Part shown: positions 8,049 through 16,988 of the stretch, one piece after another
How the letters are laid out: each line of letters starts with the position of its first letter
Numbering within the stretch: position 1 is the first letter of the stretch
Origin: Muribaculaceae bacterium
GTDB lineage: Bacteria; Bacteroidota; Bacteroidia; Bacteroidales; Muribaculaceae
NCBI GenBank assembly: GCA_017621225.1
Contig: JAGATN010000032.1
Span: 1 to 52,119, forward strand
DNA: 52,119 nt
Direction: 5' to 3'
The notes under the pieces: generated by a model
Database searches by the model: none
What the model saw: the letters and a program-made list of their open reading frames with translations, nothing else
Told to the model about the DNA's origin: nothing
Position numbers and translations under genes: made by a program

Positions 8049-9262
8049 GACGCTTGTTCGGTTTTAGCTTTCAGTCGACGCATGCGGCGGCTGATGTTGG
8101 TTTGAACTACACAATAATCTATAAGCGGCGCAAGTGCATTCATCAGCAATACGGCCAACATTGCACCTTCGGGATAACCGTTGTTGTACGTGCGTATTAT
8201 CACGGCTATTACGCCAACCATGAATCCATAGATGTATTTTCCCAAGCCGGTGCGCGCGGCCGTAACCGGATCGGTGGCCATAAACACGGCTGCGAAGGCA
8301 AAGCCTCCATATAGCAGTTGCTGAAGGGGAGTGAGGTACGAGGCGGGATAAGTGGGAGTGGCAAATGTGTTGGCAATGAATCCCATGAATAGTCCGCCAA
8401 CCACCACCGATGCCATTATGCGCCAACTGGCGATGCCGGTAAAGAGCAGTATGGCAGCTCCGATGAGTATGCACAGCGTAGACGTTTCGCCAAACGAACC
8501 CGGTATCAGGCCCAGGAATGCATCCCAGTCCGATATCGGCTGACCAATGATGTTGTGTATCACGAAGTCGCCACCGTTTGCAGTGGCTATCTGTCCGAGC
8601 GGAGTTGCACCCGATATGCCGTCGGCATATGTCACCGTGCCCCCCAGTCCGAGTATCGGCTTGGTGGCTATGAAGGCGTGGTCGCCGCTCATCTGTGCCG
8701 GATATCCGAAAAACAGCACGGCTCTGGTCACGAGCGCAACGTTAAATATGTTGTATCCCGTGCCTCCGAACACCTCTTTTACGAATATCACCGAAAAGGC
8801 GGTTGCCACGGCAAGCATCCATACCGGAGTCTCGATTGGGCATATCAGCGGAATCAGTATTCCCGTGACAAGAAAACCTTCCTGTATTTCTTCGCCACGC
8901 CATTGGGCCACGGCAAACTCGATGCCCAACCCCACTACGTACGTCACTATGATTCTTGGCAATATGGCAAGGAATCCGTATGCCATTATGCTCCAGAACG
9001 GAAATTCGGTGGCTCCCGAACCGAGCAGGTTTTGATAGCCGGTGTTGTACATGCCAAACAGCAGGCAAGGCAACAACGCCAGCACCACTATTATCATCAC
9101 TCTTTTCGAGTCGAGGCTGTCATGGATGTGTACGCCCGATTTCGAGGTCGTTTCAGGTGTGTAGAGAAACGTTTCGAGACCGTCGAATACCGAGTGGAAG
9201 GCATGTAGTTTTCCTCCCGGCTCGAAATGGGGCTTCATGCGGTCTAAATATTTCTTCAGCAT
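8045..9262 (-). CDS. nqrB: Na+-translocating NADH:quinone reductase subunit B
   Basis: A 405-residue membrane subunit with about ten helices. SGAT at 217-220 is the covalent FMN site, with T220 as the likely attachment residue. NqrB also binds riboflavin, contains the quinone site and carries the sodium path. The C-terminus is a short basic tail. It lies 21 bases after nqrA. Confidence 0.97.
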   Translation of the reverse strand: MLKKYLDRMKPHFEPGGKLHAFHSVFDGLETFLYTPETTSKSGVHIHDSLDSKRVMIIVVLALLPCLLFGMYNTGYQNLLGSGATEFPFWSIMAYGFLAILPRIIVTYVVGLGIEFAVAQWRGEEIQEGFLVTGILIPLICPIETPVWMLAVATAFSVIFVKEVFGGTGYNIFNVALVTRAVLFFGYPAQMSGDHAFIATKPILGLGGTVTYADGISGATPLGQIATANGGDFVIHNIIGQPISDWDAFLGLIPGSFGETSTLCILIGAAILLFTGIASWRIMASVVVGGLFMGFIANTFATPTYPASYLTPLQQLLYGGFAFAAVFMATDPVTAARTGLGKYIYGFMVGVIAVIIRTYNNGYPEGAMLAVLLMNALAPLIDYCVVQTNISRRMRRLKAKTEQAS

Positions 9263-9283
9263 ATCATCTTATTGTTATTGTCG

Positions 9284-10630
9284 TTAATCGTCTAATTCTT
9301 TTCGCATATAGTCGAGTGCGTCGCGTATTATTTTCTGTATCTCGATTTTCGACGGGTCTACATACTCGCACAGTGCCATGTCCTCGGGCGCTATTTCATA
9401 TATGCCCAGTTGCTCCATCTTGTCGATGTCGCGTGCTATTGCCGCTTTTATTAGATATTCGGGCAATATGTCCATTGGCAGCACTTTGTCGTATTCGCCC
9501 GACATTATCATGGCTCTGCGTCCGCCATTTATTCGTGCGTCGGGGGCAAACGATTTCTTGCGCATGAACCATGACGGGAACGAGCGGCTTACGCTCATTT
9601 TGTTGGGGCTCATAGAGGCCCAACCCATGAATTCGTCTACGTCGTCGCCTTCGGCTATAACGGTTATCTGTCGATATGGATAATGTATGAATCCGTCGCC
9701 CGACGTGGTGATGCCGGTAAGCACGTTGCCCGAAATGATGCGATGGTGACGATCGTCTGACTTCACGTTCCCCTCGAGTAGCGGGGCTATTTCGGCTCCG
9801 GCCACCGTCGACACATATCGCGGCTCGTAGACCTCCGGGCCGGTTACGGCCACGGTGACGTTCCAGTCAACAGTGCGATTGAGCATCAGGTCGCCTATGC
9901 GGGCAAGCGTCACTATGTCAAGCGTCCATACCGTGTCGCCTTTGTCGACCGGCGCTATGTTGGCGGCTTGCACTCCGGCGTTTCCCGACGGATGTGGCCC
10001 CGACACCAATACTTCCGTTGCCTGCTGCGGAACCTTGATATCCTCGCCCTTTCGCACCGAGATGTAAACGTTGCCGGGCGTGAGCATTTTCAGCGCCTTT
10101 GTTCCGGCCTCTATTTCCTTCTCCTTGCCTTTCACGTACAATGACAGGTCGGGAGCCAACGGAGCCGAGTCGAATGCCGTTACGAATATGTCGCGCGGCT
10201 GTTTCGCTACGTTGGGCACAATGTCATACGGCCGTTGCCGCATCAAAGCCCATAATCCCGATTCCATTAAGGCCGCCTTGATGCTTTCGGCCGAGTCGGG
10301 ATTTACTTCAAACGTGGTCGTACCGTTCTTTTCACGGCAGGCATCGATTTCCACTCTCATTATTTTTCGCCTGTCGCCTCGCACTATGGCCTTAACCACG
10401 CCTGCCACCGGGGAGGCGAGTTTTACCGCTTCGGCATTTTTGTCGTGCATTAGCGATTGGCCTTGCGTTACTTCATCGCCCTCCTTCACGTCGAGTTTCG
10501 GCACGAAACCCTGAAAATCGTCGGGAACAACGGCAACGCGTCCTACGGCAACGGGTGTCGTATCGCTCTTGTCGATACTGCCTTTTAGATTTAAATCAAG
10601 TCCTTTTTTTAATGATATTTCGCGTCTCAT
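9284..10630 (-). CDS. nqrA: Na+-translocating NADH:quinone reductase subunit A
   Basis: A 448-residue soluble cytoplasmic subunit and the first gene of the operon. The N-terminus carries a GLDLNLKG motif and a lipoyl/barrel-sandwich-like segment (DVKEGDEVTQGQSLMHDK). The gene order A-B-C-D-E-F is complete with no insertion. The complex couples NADH oxidation and quinone reduction to Na+ export and is the main respiratory entry point in Bacteroides-type anaerobes. Confidence 0.96.
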   Translation of the reverse strand: MRREISLKKGLDLNLKGSIDKSDTTPVAVGRVAVVPDDFQGFVPKLDVKEGDEVTQGQSLMHDKNAEAVKLASPVAGVVKAIVRGDRRKIMRVEIDACREKNGTTTFEVNPDSAESIKAALMESGLWALMRQRPYDIVPNVAKQPRDIFVTAFDSAPLAPDLSLYVKGKEKEIEAGTKALKMLTPGNVYISVRKGEDIKVPQQATEVLVSGPHPSGNAGVQAANIAPVDKGDTVWTLDIVTLARIGDLMLNRTVDWNVTVAVTGPEVYEPRYVSTVAGAEIAPLLEGNVKSDDRHHRIISGNVLTGITTSGDGFIHYPYRQITVIAEGDDVDEFMGWASMSPNKMSVSRSFPSWFMRKKSFAPDARINGGRRAMIMSGEYDKVLPMDILPEYLIKAAIARDIDKMEQLGIYEIAPEDMALCEYVDPSKIEIQKIIRDALDYMRKELDD

Positions 10631-10664
10631 CGTTGAATTCTGATTATATCTGATTCATCAAATG

Positions 10665-10672
10665 CAAAATTA
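10665..10672 (-). promoter_or_regulatory. Promoter -7 element for nqrABCDEF
   Basis: Read on the minus strand, 10672-10665 is TAATTTTG followed by C, matching TAnnTTTG, 34 bases before the nqrA ATG. The same 320-bp gap carries the divergent exbB promoter. Confidence 0.65.
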
Positions 10673-10787
10673 CCTATTATTTTTGAAATCATTAAAGTAT
10701 TATTTCAAATTTTAAATGAATAAAGAGCTCAAAAAAACAATGAAGATGAATAATGGAACTTAATTTTGAATTTTGATTAATGAAAAT

Positions 10788-10818
10788 TTTGAAAGTTGAA
10801 ATATAATAAATACTTTTG
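10788..10818 (+). promoter_or_regulatory. Promoter for the exbB-exbD-exbD-tonB operon
   Basis: TTTG at 10788-10791 and TACTTTTG followed by C at 10811-10818 are separated by 19 bases, a near-perfect Bacteroidetes promoter. Transcription should begin near 10825, leaving an AT-rich leader of about 125 bases before the exbB ATG at 10951. No strong hairpin was seen in the leader. Confidence 0.75.
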
Positions 10819-10950
10819 CAATAACGTTTATGGAGTATACTCAACATTTGATTAAATCAATACCGGAGATTCTCTTGAATCGTGTGAAATGCAATCAATC
10901 AAAACTAATAACCATTAATAAAACTTTAAAAATTTTAGTAATTATCAATT

Positions 10951-11775
10951 ATGGAAGCTCAAAAGCCCAATTCTGCCCAGCCAGTGGCTCAGGCAAAACA
11001 CGAAAGTAGCAATGTAGGTGGCATCAAGAATGCATTCTTGGTTATCGTCGCTTGTTTTATCGTTGCTGTGTGTCTCTTTATTTTCTGGTTCGGTCACGAA
11101 TCACACTTCGAAGACGGTCATCCCAAAGACATTTGGGGCACAATCTTCATGGGTGGTGTAATCGTGCCTGTACTTCAGACTTTGTTCCTTACTGTGATCG
11201 TGCTCTCTGTTGAACGTTGGATCGCTCTTTCAAGCGCCAAAGGTAAAGGCAACATCACCAAATTCGTTGCCGGCGTTAAGGCTTGCCTCGTTAAGAACGA
11301 CATCAAGGGTGCTCAGGAACTCTGCAAGAAGCAGAAAGGTTCTGTTGCTGCCGTTGTTTCTGCCGCATTGATTCGCTACGAAGAAATGGATCAGAACACC
11401 GTTCTTTCTAAGGAACAGAAAATCGCTACCCTCCAGAAGGAAGTTGAAGAAGCTACCGCTCTCGAAATGCCCGCACTTCAGCAGAACCTCCCCATCGTTG
11501 CTACCATGACTACTCTCGGTACTCTCGTTGGTCTTCTCGGTACTGTGATCGGTATGATCAAGTCGTTCCAGGCACTTGCTGCTTCTGGTGCACCTGACTC
11601 AACTGAACTTTCAACCGGTATCTCTGAGGCACTTATCAACACTGCCTTCGGTATCGCAACCGGTGCGTTCGCTGTTATTTCGTATAACTTCTATACCAAC
11701 AAAATCGATAATCTTACTTACGCTATCGACGAAATCGGTTTCTCTATCGTGCAAACGTTTGCAGCTACTCACTAA
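10951..11775 (+). CDS. exbB: ExbB/TolQ-family proton channel subunit
   Basis: A 274-residue MotA/TolQ/ExbB protein. Hydrophobic helices lie at about residues 26-48, 66-90, 180-208 and 222-245. The third contains the family signature LPIVATMTTLGTLVGLLGTV. The pentameric channel lets protons through to drive TonB. The gene uses codons such as AAG, ATC, CTC and GGT far more than its neighbours, which suggests high expression. It opens a four-gene operon with two exbD genes and tonB. Confidence 0.95.
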   Translation: MEAQKPNSAQPVAQAKHESSNVGGIKNAFLVIVACFIVAVCLFIFWFGHESHFEDGHPKDIWGTIFMGGVIVPVLQTLFLTVIVLSVERWIALSSAKGKGNITKFVAGVKACLVKNDIKGAQELCKKQKGSVAAVVSAALIRYEEMDQNTVLSKEQKIATLQKEVEEATALEMPALQQNLPIVATMTTLGTLVGLLGTVIGMIKSFQALAASGAPDSTELSTGISEALINTAFGIATGAFAVISYNFYTNKIDNLTYAIDEIGFSIVQTFAATH

Positions 11776-11820
11776 TCCCTATTACACCTAAATTAATTAA
11801 ACATATAATATAGACGTAAT

Positions 11821-12537
11821 ATGGGAAAAGTAAAAATTAAAAGAAAGAGTACCCTCATCGACATGACCGCGATGAGTGACGTGACCGTTCTTTTGCTTAC
11901 TTTCTTCATGTTGACTTCTACCTTCCTTCAGAAGGAACCTGTCACGGTTATGACGCCGTCGTCAGTTTCTGAAATAAAGGTGCCGACCTCGAACCTCGCA
12001 CAGGTTCTCGTCAGCCCGAATGGAAAGGTATTCATCTCCATAGCCGGTGAATCAGACCCCGAACTGGCCGGGGAATGGGGTACGGAAGCCATTCGTGCCG
12101 AAATCCTCAAAAAGGCCGTTTCGGAATACAACAGACTTCATCCCAATAAGAAAGTGGAATTGACCGATGCAGATGTCGCTTCGTTTGCCAAGCTTAACAT
12201 GTTTGGCGTTCCGTTCCAGGCACTGCCTTCGTTCTTAAGAATGTCACAAACCGATCAAGACAAGGTTATCACGGATATGACACGCAACGACGTCGGAATA
12301 CCCATCGATGACAATGTCGATCTTGAGAAACCCAACGAATTCCAAATCTGGATGCGCGCCATCTATTCAAGCGGCAACGACAATTTGCAAGCTGCCATGA
12401 AGAAGGGCGAGGGCATTGCAGTGAAGGCTGACAAGGGCACCCCTTACAGCATAGTTCACCACGTGCTCGACAATCTCCAGACTTTGAAGATGAACCGTTT
12501 TAGCTTGATGACTGCTTTAAAAACCGAGAATGACTAA
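11821..12537 (+). CDS. ExbD/TolR-family protein, long form (first copy)
   Basis: A 238-residue biopolymer transport protein. A basic cytoplasmic N-terminus (MGKVKIKRKSTLID) is followed by a single membrane helix (AMSDVTVLLLTFFMLTSTF), with the family's essential channel Asp in AMSD. The periplasmic part is about 200 residues, much longer than the roughly 100 of enterobacterial ExbD. It includes an insertion around residues 65-150 before the C-terminal domain (IVHHVLDNLQTLKMNRFSLM). It starts 45 bases after exbB. The extra periplasmic mass may contact peptidoglycan or TonB. Confidence 0.92.
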   Translation: MGKVKIKRKSTLIDMTAMSDVTVLLLTFFMLTSTFLQKEPVTVMTPSSVSEIKVPTSNLAQVLVSPNGKVFISIAGESDPELAGEWGTEAIRAEILKKAVSEYNRLHPNKKVELTDADVASFAKLNMFGVPFQALPSFLRMSQTDQDKVITDMTRNDVGIPIDDNVDLEKPNEFQIWMRAIYSSGNDNLQAAMKKGEGIAVKADKGTPYSIVHHVLDNLQTLKMNRFSLMTALKTEND

Positions 12538-12542
12538 TCATT

Positions 12543-13286
12543 ATGGCACAGATAGAACAATCAGATAAGGGCAAAAAGAAAAAAGGCGCCCAGAAAAAAA
12601 TTCCTATTCACGTCGACTTTACGCCGATGGTGGATATGAACATGCTTCTGATCACGTTCTTTATGCTTTGTACCACGATGATCAAGTCGCAGACCCTGCA
12701 GATCACCCTTCCGACCAACGAAAAGGTGGAACAGCAGGATATGAACAAAGCTAAAGAATCAGAAGCTATCACAATGATCGTCACCACCGAGCGCGATGCC
12801 AAAGGCGAAATCAAGCACGATGAGGACGGAAAAGCACTTAACGTGGTTTACTACTACGAAGGCAAGCCCAACATTGAAGATGCCGACGGCGACGGACGCA
12901 TCGACAACAGCAACCTTAACAAGGAAGTGTTCCTTGGCAATGAGGGTGGCGTGCAGCGTGGTATCCGCAAAATCTTGCATGACCGTAACAAGCAGGTGCT
13001 TGCCAAGATCGATGTTTTGAAAGAACAGTGGCGTAACCGCGAGTTCTCTCCCAACAAAGATAAGAACGACAGCATCTACAACGTGAAAGCTAAGGAAATA
13101 CGTAACGACTCTACACTTACACGTCCGGTTGTGATAATTAAGGCAGCTCCCGAAGCTTCTTGGGAGACTGTAATCGGAGCTCTTGACGAAATGCAGATCA
13201 ATCAGATCTCGCGTTACCAGATTGACAACATCAATCAGGTTGACTCAGTGATGATTCTCGATTACATTGCAAAGAACCGCAAATAA
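12543..13286 (+). CDS. ExbD/TolR-family protein, long form (second copy)
   Basis: A 247-residue paralogue of the preceding ExbD. After a Lys-rich N-terminus comes FTPMVDMNMLLITFFML, with the channel Asp in MVDM. A long charged periplasmic region contains DADGDGRIDNSNLNKE, which looks like a calcium-binding DxDxDG loop of the EF-hand or dockerin kind. The fold closes with the usual ExbD end (IIKAAPEASWETVIGALDEM). It begins 5 bases after the first exbD. Two different ExbD proteins probably form a heterodimer in the ExbB pore. Confidence 0.92.
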   Translation: MAQIEQSDKGKKKKGAQKKIPIHVDFTPMVDMNMLLITFFMLCTTMIKSQTLQITLPTNEKVEQQDMNKAKESEAITMIVTTERDAKGEIKHDEDGKALNVVYYYEGKPNIEDADGDGRIDNSNLNKEVFLGNEGGVQRGIRKILHDRNKQVLAKIDVLKEQWRNREFSPNKDKNDSIYNVKAKEIRNDSTLTRPVVIIKAAPEASWETVIGALDEMQINQISRYQIDNINQVDSVMILDYIAKNRK

Positions 13287-13325
13287 TATGATGATAGATG
13301 TATTAACTTTAAAACCTGTAAGAAA

Positions 13326-14171
13326 ATGGCAAAAGATGTAGATCTTTCATCAAAAGAATGGCGCGACATAGTATTTGAAGGCAAAAACAAGGAGTTTGGC
13401 GCATATCAGTTGCGTAAAGCTTCAAACGGCCGCCACAACAAGGCTATGATCGTGATTGTGATCGTGATTGCGATTCTCTTTGCTCTGGCTTTCTTCGTAA
13501 ACACCGTGCTCGAATCGGCTGAAGCCCGTCCTGAAGATGAAATCGAACAGGTAATGGCCGAAATGGTTACGGAAGAAATGGAGGAAGAAGTTGAAGAAGA
13601 ACCGCAACGAATTGAAGAACAGCAGCCCGAAGTGATTAAGGAAGAACTCCTTAACACGGCTAAGATGACTGAGGTGGCCATCGTGGAAGACGAACAGGTC
13701 GACGAAGAAATCAAGAGCCAGGACGAACTGAAAGAAGATGACCGCGCCGTTGGTACCGTTAATGAGGACCGTGGTGTCGATGATATCATCAACGCTCAGG
13801 AACACAAGGAAGCTGTTGTGGTTGAAGAAAAGACCGAACCGGTTGAAGAAAACAAGGTATATGAAGCCGTAGAGCAGAATCCTGAATTTCCCGGTGGTCA
13901 ACAGGCTCTTCAGAAGTGGCTTAAGGACAATCTTCACTACCCGCCGATTGCTCAGGAAAACGGCATTCAGGGTACGGTTGTTGTTCGTTTCGTAGTCGAC
14001 AAGAACGGTAAGGTTGGCGAAGCCAAGATATTGCGTTCGGTTGACCCCGACCTCGACAAGGAAGCACTTCGCGTGGTTAAGGAACTTCCCGACTTTAGCC
14101 CCGGTCGTATGAACGGCCACCCGGTTAACGTTTGGTTCACCCTTCCCTGCCGCTTCAAGATGAGCAACTAA
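13326..14171 (+). CDS. tonB: TonB family energy transducer
   Basis: A 281-residue protein. The cytoplasmic N-terminus (WRDIVFEGKNKEFGAYQLR) is typical of Bacteroidetes TonB. One membrane helix lies at residues 40-62. The linker, about 70-175, is extremely acidic and Glu/Val-rich rather than Pro/Lys-rich. The C-terminal TonB domain, about 180-281, includes NPEFPGG, YPPIAQENGIQGTVVVRFVV and the closing VWFTLPCRFKM. It transmits the proton motive force to outer-membrane receptors such as those at 14402 and 45289. It is the last gene before a strong terminator. Confidence 0.95.
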   Translation: MAKDVDLSSKEWRDIVFEGKNKEFGAYQLRKASNGRHNKAMIVIVIVIAILFALAFFVNTVLESAEARPEDEIEQVMAEMVTEEMEEEVEEEPQRIEEQQPEVIKEELLNTAKMTEVAIVEDEQVDEEIKSQDELKEDDRAVGTVNEDRGVDDIINAQEHKEAVVVEEKTEPVEENKVYEAVEQNPEFPGGQQALQKWLKDNLHYPPIAQENGIQGTVVVRFVVDKNGKVGEAKILRSVDPDLDKEALRVVKELPDFSPGRMNGHPVNVWFTLPCRFKMSN

Positions 14172-14200
14172 TCTCGATTTTTTATAAATCAGATATATCG

Positions 14201-14236
14201 GTGACTCGGAGCATTTGCTTCGAGTCACTTTTTTGC
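14201..14236 (+). terminator. Terminator of the exbB-tonB operon
   Basis: GTGACTCGGAGCA and its complement ending CGAGTCAC (14220-14228) form a long stem around a TTTG loop, with one imperfect position, followed by seven T residues. It lies 30 bases after the tonB stop. Confidence 0.85.
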
Positions 14237-14302
14237 ATATAATCGAATGGTAAACGGCGCTATGAGCCTGCCTGTCGGCATATTTTGCGGCGATTATGCC
14301 GC

Positions 14303-14329
14303 TTGATCAGGCAAAAGGTGCTACCTTTG
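14303..14329 (+). promoter_or_regulatory. Promoter for the outer-membrane receptor gene
   Basis: TACCTTTG at 14322-14329 matches the TAnnTTTG element. A TTG at 14303-14305 lies 16 bases upstream. The chosen ATG is at 14402, giving a leader of about 65 bases. Confidence 0.55.
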
Positions 14330-14401
14330 TATTATTGAATTTGTCAGATGCCGTATTCTCGGCATCTTTTCATCACATACCATACCTATGCTTGTTACGC
14401 T

Positions 14402-16801
14402 ATGAAATGTCGTCATTTGATTTTGTGTCTGTTGGCAATGTTGTTCGCGCTTGACTGCGCGGCATTGTCGAAAGTGTCGGGGCGCGTTGTCGATTCGTCC
14501 GATTCGCGTCCGGTCGATTATGCTTCGGTGTTGTTCTTCGTTCAGGGAAAGGAAAGCCCCGTGGCTTCGACATATACCGATGCCGATGGGCGTTTTGCCG
14601 TTTCGATTGAAAACGGCGCTTACACCATGATGGTACGCTCGTTGGGATATGATGTCGACACCCGCAGCATAGCGGTGAAAGGCAACGCCGATTTGCCTGA
14701 CGTAAAGTTGCGCCCCCTTGAACAGGGATTGGCCGAAGTGGAAGTGGTGGCACGTAAAAAACAGGTGGTGTATAAGATAGACAAGCGCGTCATAGAGGCA
14801 TCGTCAAATTTGTTGGCCGGAGGTGGTTCGGCGGTCGACGTGCTTGAAAACACTCCGTCGGTGCGCGTCGATGCCGACGGCGAGGTGACCTTTCGTGGCA
14901 GTACTGGCTTTACGGTGTATGTCGACGGCAAGCCGAGCGTGTTTTCCGGCACTCAGGCCCTTGAGCAGATACCGGCAGGGCACATCGACAATATCGAAAT
15001 AATAACTACGCCCTCGGCGCGATACGATACGGAGGGTGCCGTTGGCATAATAAACATAATAACGAAGCACGGGTCGGACGGCGCGTTGAGCGGAATGGTC
15101 AACGTAAGCGGCAGCACTGTGTTGTCGCGCGAGATAGATTTCCTGCTGTCAAAGCAGAGCGGCGCGTCGCGATGGCACTTCGGAGGCAAGTGGGATGACA
15201 AGTTGCGCAAGAGCGACTTCGATCAGGAGAAAACCACCGTGGTTTCCGATCTCACCACTACGTCGCACTCCAAAGGCCCCCGAAAGAGCAACAACTTCGA
15301 TTATTCGCTTAAGGGCGGATGGCGATATGAGATGGCTTCGACCAGACTGAATGCCGACATCGAAGGCGGCTATGGCGGCCGCACGCGCAATGGCGACCTC
15401 GCATATGGCGAATCGCGGCGACTGAAGGGCGGCGAGACGGAGTCGGGGAGCTATCTTAGCCGCGACGATTACGACCTGCACGAAACGTATTTTCAGGGCA
15501 CCGTAGGCTTCGATCAGAAGTTTTCGGGCGAGGGGCACAACCTGTCGGGAAGCTTCTACCTAAAATACGGGGGCAATGCCCTCGAATTTTTTTCGAGCGA
15601 GTTGCTCGACGAATTCATGAATCGCGTCAAAGGCCACCGCGCCTATGAAGATGAGCACCGCTGGACGGTAAAGGGCAATCTCGATTATGTGCGTCCGTAT
15701 CGCGCGACAGGGCGAGTGGAGTTGGGCTATCAGTATTTCTCGTATCTCGAGGATGGCGACTATACGATGTACTTCTGGAATCCCGAATCGCAATCGTTTT
15801 ACGAGCGCGACGACATTTACAATACCTTTTATTTTCAACATGGCATAAACTCGCTTTACGCCATAGCCTCCGACAAATTCGGCAACGTGGAGCTTCAGGT
15901 AGGTGTGCGCGGCGAACATACCCATAGGGTGTTGCGCAGCTCGATACCGGGAAAAGATCGCACGTACAACGACATCGACTTTTTCCCGTCGGCCCACGTG
16001 GGCTACGACTTTTCGGGCGGAAGCCGCCTGCTGGCCGCATATTCGCGGCGCATAACGAGGCCGCAACTTTTCTATATGGAGCCGTACATTACGTATCGCG
16101 ACTTCTATACGGCCGAGATAGGCAACCCCGACATACGTTCGGAATACATCGATTCGTATGAGCTTACCTATAAGTCGGACGTGGGTGTGCATTCGTTGTC
16201 GGCCACGGCGTTTCATCGTTGTCGGAAGGACAAGATAGAGCGTCTGAGGGTGCCGTATGAGGCGGGCGTGACGCTCGACTCAATGGCCAACGTGGGCAAC
16301 GACTATTCGACGGGCATCGAGCTTAGCGGACATTTGCAGCCGGCCCGTTGGTGGAATACGATGATAAACGGCAACGTATATTTCTATAAGGTGATAAACC
16401 GCTACAAGACCGCCGGCGAGGATGGCAGCAGCACCAATTACGACGTTACGTGGAGCAATACGTTCGACTTGGGCCGCGCTACGAGGCTTCAGCTCGACGG
16501 CAATTTCGTAGGGCCGTCGGTGACCACGCAGGGGCGCACGGATTCGTATTGGTTCTTCAACATGGCCGTCCGTCAGTATCTGCTCGATCGCAAGCTCACG
16601 CTTACGCTCTCGATGCGCGATCTGTTTGGCTCGGCCCGATATGTCAGCAAGATAATGACGCCCGATCTGACGTCGGTTACGCGCATACGCCCCAAATATC
16701 CGCTTATATCGCTTACGGTAAGCTATGCGTTCAATAACTTCAAGCGCAAAACGGAGTCGGAATTGCCCGATCGCGACATATTTGAAGGCACCAATCATTG
16801 A
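14402..16801 (+). CDS. TonB-dependent-receptor-like outer membrane beta-barrel protein
   Basis: From the ATG at 14402 the protein has 799 residues with a signal peptide (MKCRHLILCLLAMLFALDCAA). A longer frame starts 18 codons earlier, but that extension is not signal-like. Next come a carboxypeptidase-regulatory-like beta-sandwich (KVSGRVVDSSDSRPVDYASV), a plug domain (VDVLENTPSVRVDADGEVTF and IEIITTPSARYDTEGAVGI), and a large barrel of the outer-membrane beta-barrel family 3 kind. It has no partner SusD nearby. The barrel is longer than a simple porin, so substrate uptake or surface display are both possible. Its substrate is unknown. Confidence 0.88.
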   Translation: MKCRHLILCLLAMLFALDCAALSKVSGRVVDSSDSRPVDYASVLFFVQGKESPVASTYTDADGRFAVSIENGAYTMMVRSLGYDVDTRSIAVKGNADLPDVKLRPLEQGLAEVEVVARKKQVVYKIDKRVIEASSNLLAGGGSAVDVLENTPSVRVDADGEVTFRGSTGFTVYVDGKPSVFSGTQALEQIPAGHIDNIEIITTPSARYDTEGAVGIINIITKHGSDGALSGMVNVSGSTVLSREIDFLLSKQSGASRWHFGGKWDDKLRKSDFDQEKTTVVSDLTTTSHSKGPRKSNNFDYSLKGGWRYEMASTRLNADIEGGYGGRTRNGDLAYGESRRLKGGETESGSYLSRDDYDLHETYFQGTVGFDQKFSGEGHNLSGSFYLKYGGNALEFFSSELLDEFMNRVKGHRAYEDEHRWTVKGNLDYVRPYRATGRVELGYQYFSYLEDGDYTMYFWNPESQSFYERDDIYNTFYFQHGINSLYAIASDKFGNVELQVGVRGEHTHRVLRSSIPGKDRTYNDIDFFPSAHVGYDFSGGSRLLAAYSRRITRPQLFYMEPYITYRDFYTAEIGNPDIRSEYIDSYELTYKSDVGVHSLSATAFHRCRKDKIERLRVPYEAGVTLDSMANVGNDYSTGIELSGHLQPARWWNTMINGNVYFYKVINRYKTAGEDGSSTNYDVTWSNTFDLGRATRLQLDGNFVGPSVTTQGRTDSYWFFNMAVRQYLLDRKLTLTLSMRDLFGSARYVSKIMTPDLTSVTRIRPKYPLISLTVSYAFNNFKRKTESELPDRDIFEGTNH

Positions 16802-16916
16802 TCGATCGGCGTGAAAAATTAGCCGTAATGGCTGTAATTGTATGAAATAAGCACAAATAAACCAAAATATACTCAAAAATAGTGAATATATAAATATGTT
16901 ATTGGCGATTTTTTAG

Positions 16917-16924
16917 TAGTTTTG
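16917..16924 (+). promoter_or_regulatory. Promoter -7 element for the lipoprotein gene
   Basis: TAGTTTTG followed by C fits TAnnTTTG, 64 bases upstream of the ATG at 16989. The -33 match is poor. The 187-base gap between genes holds nothing else I can identify. Confidence 0.5.
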
Positions 16925-16988
16925 CAGTTGGTTTTCTTAACGTTTCATATAAACACAACCAACCAATTATATTTTAAAATTCTTATTT

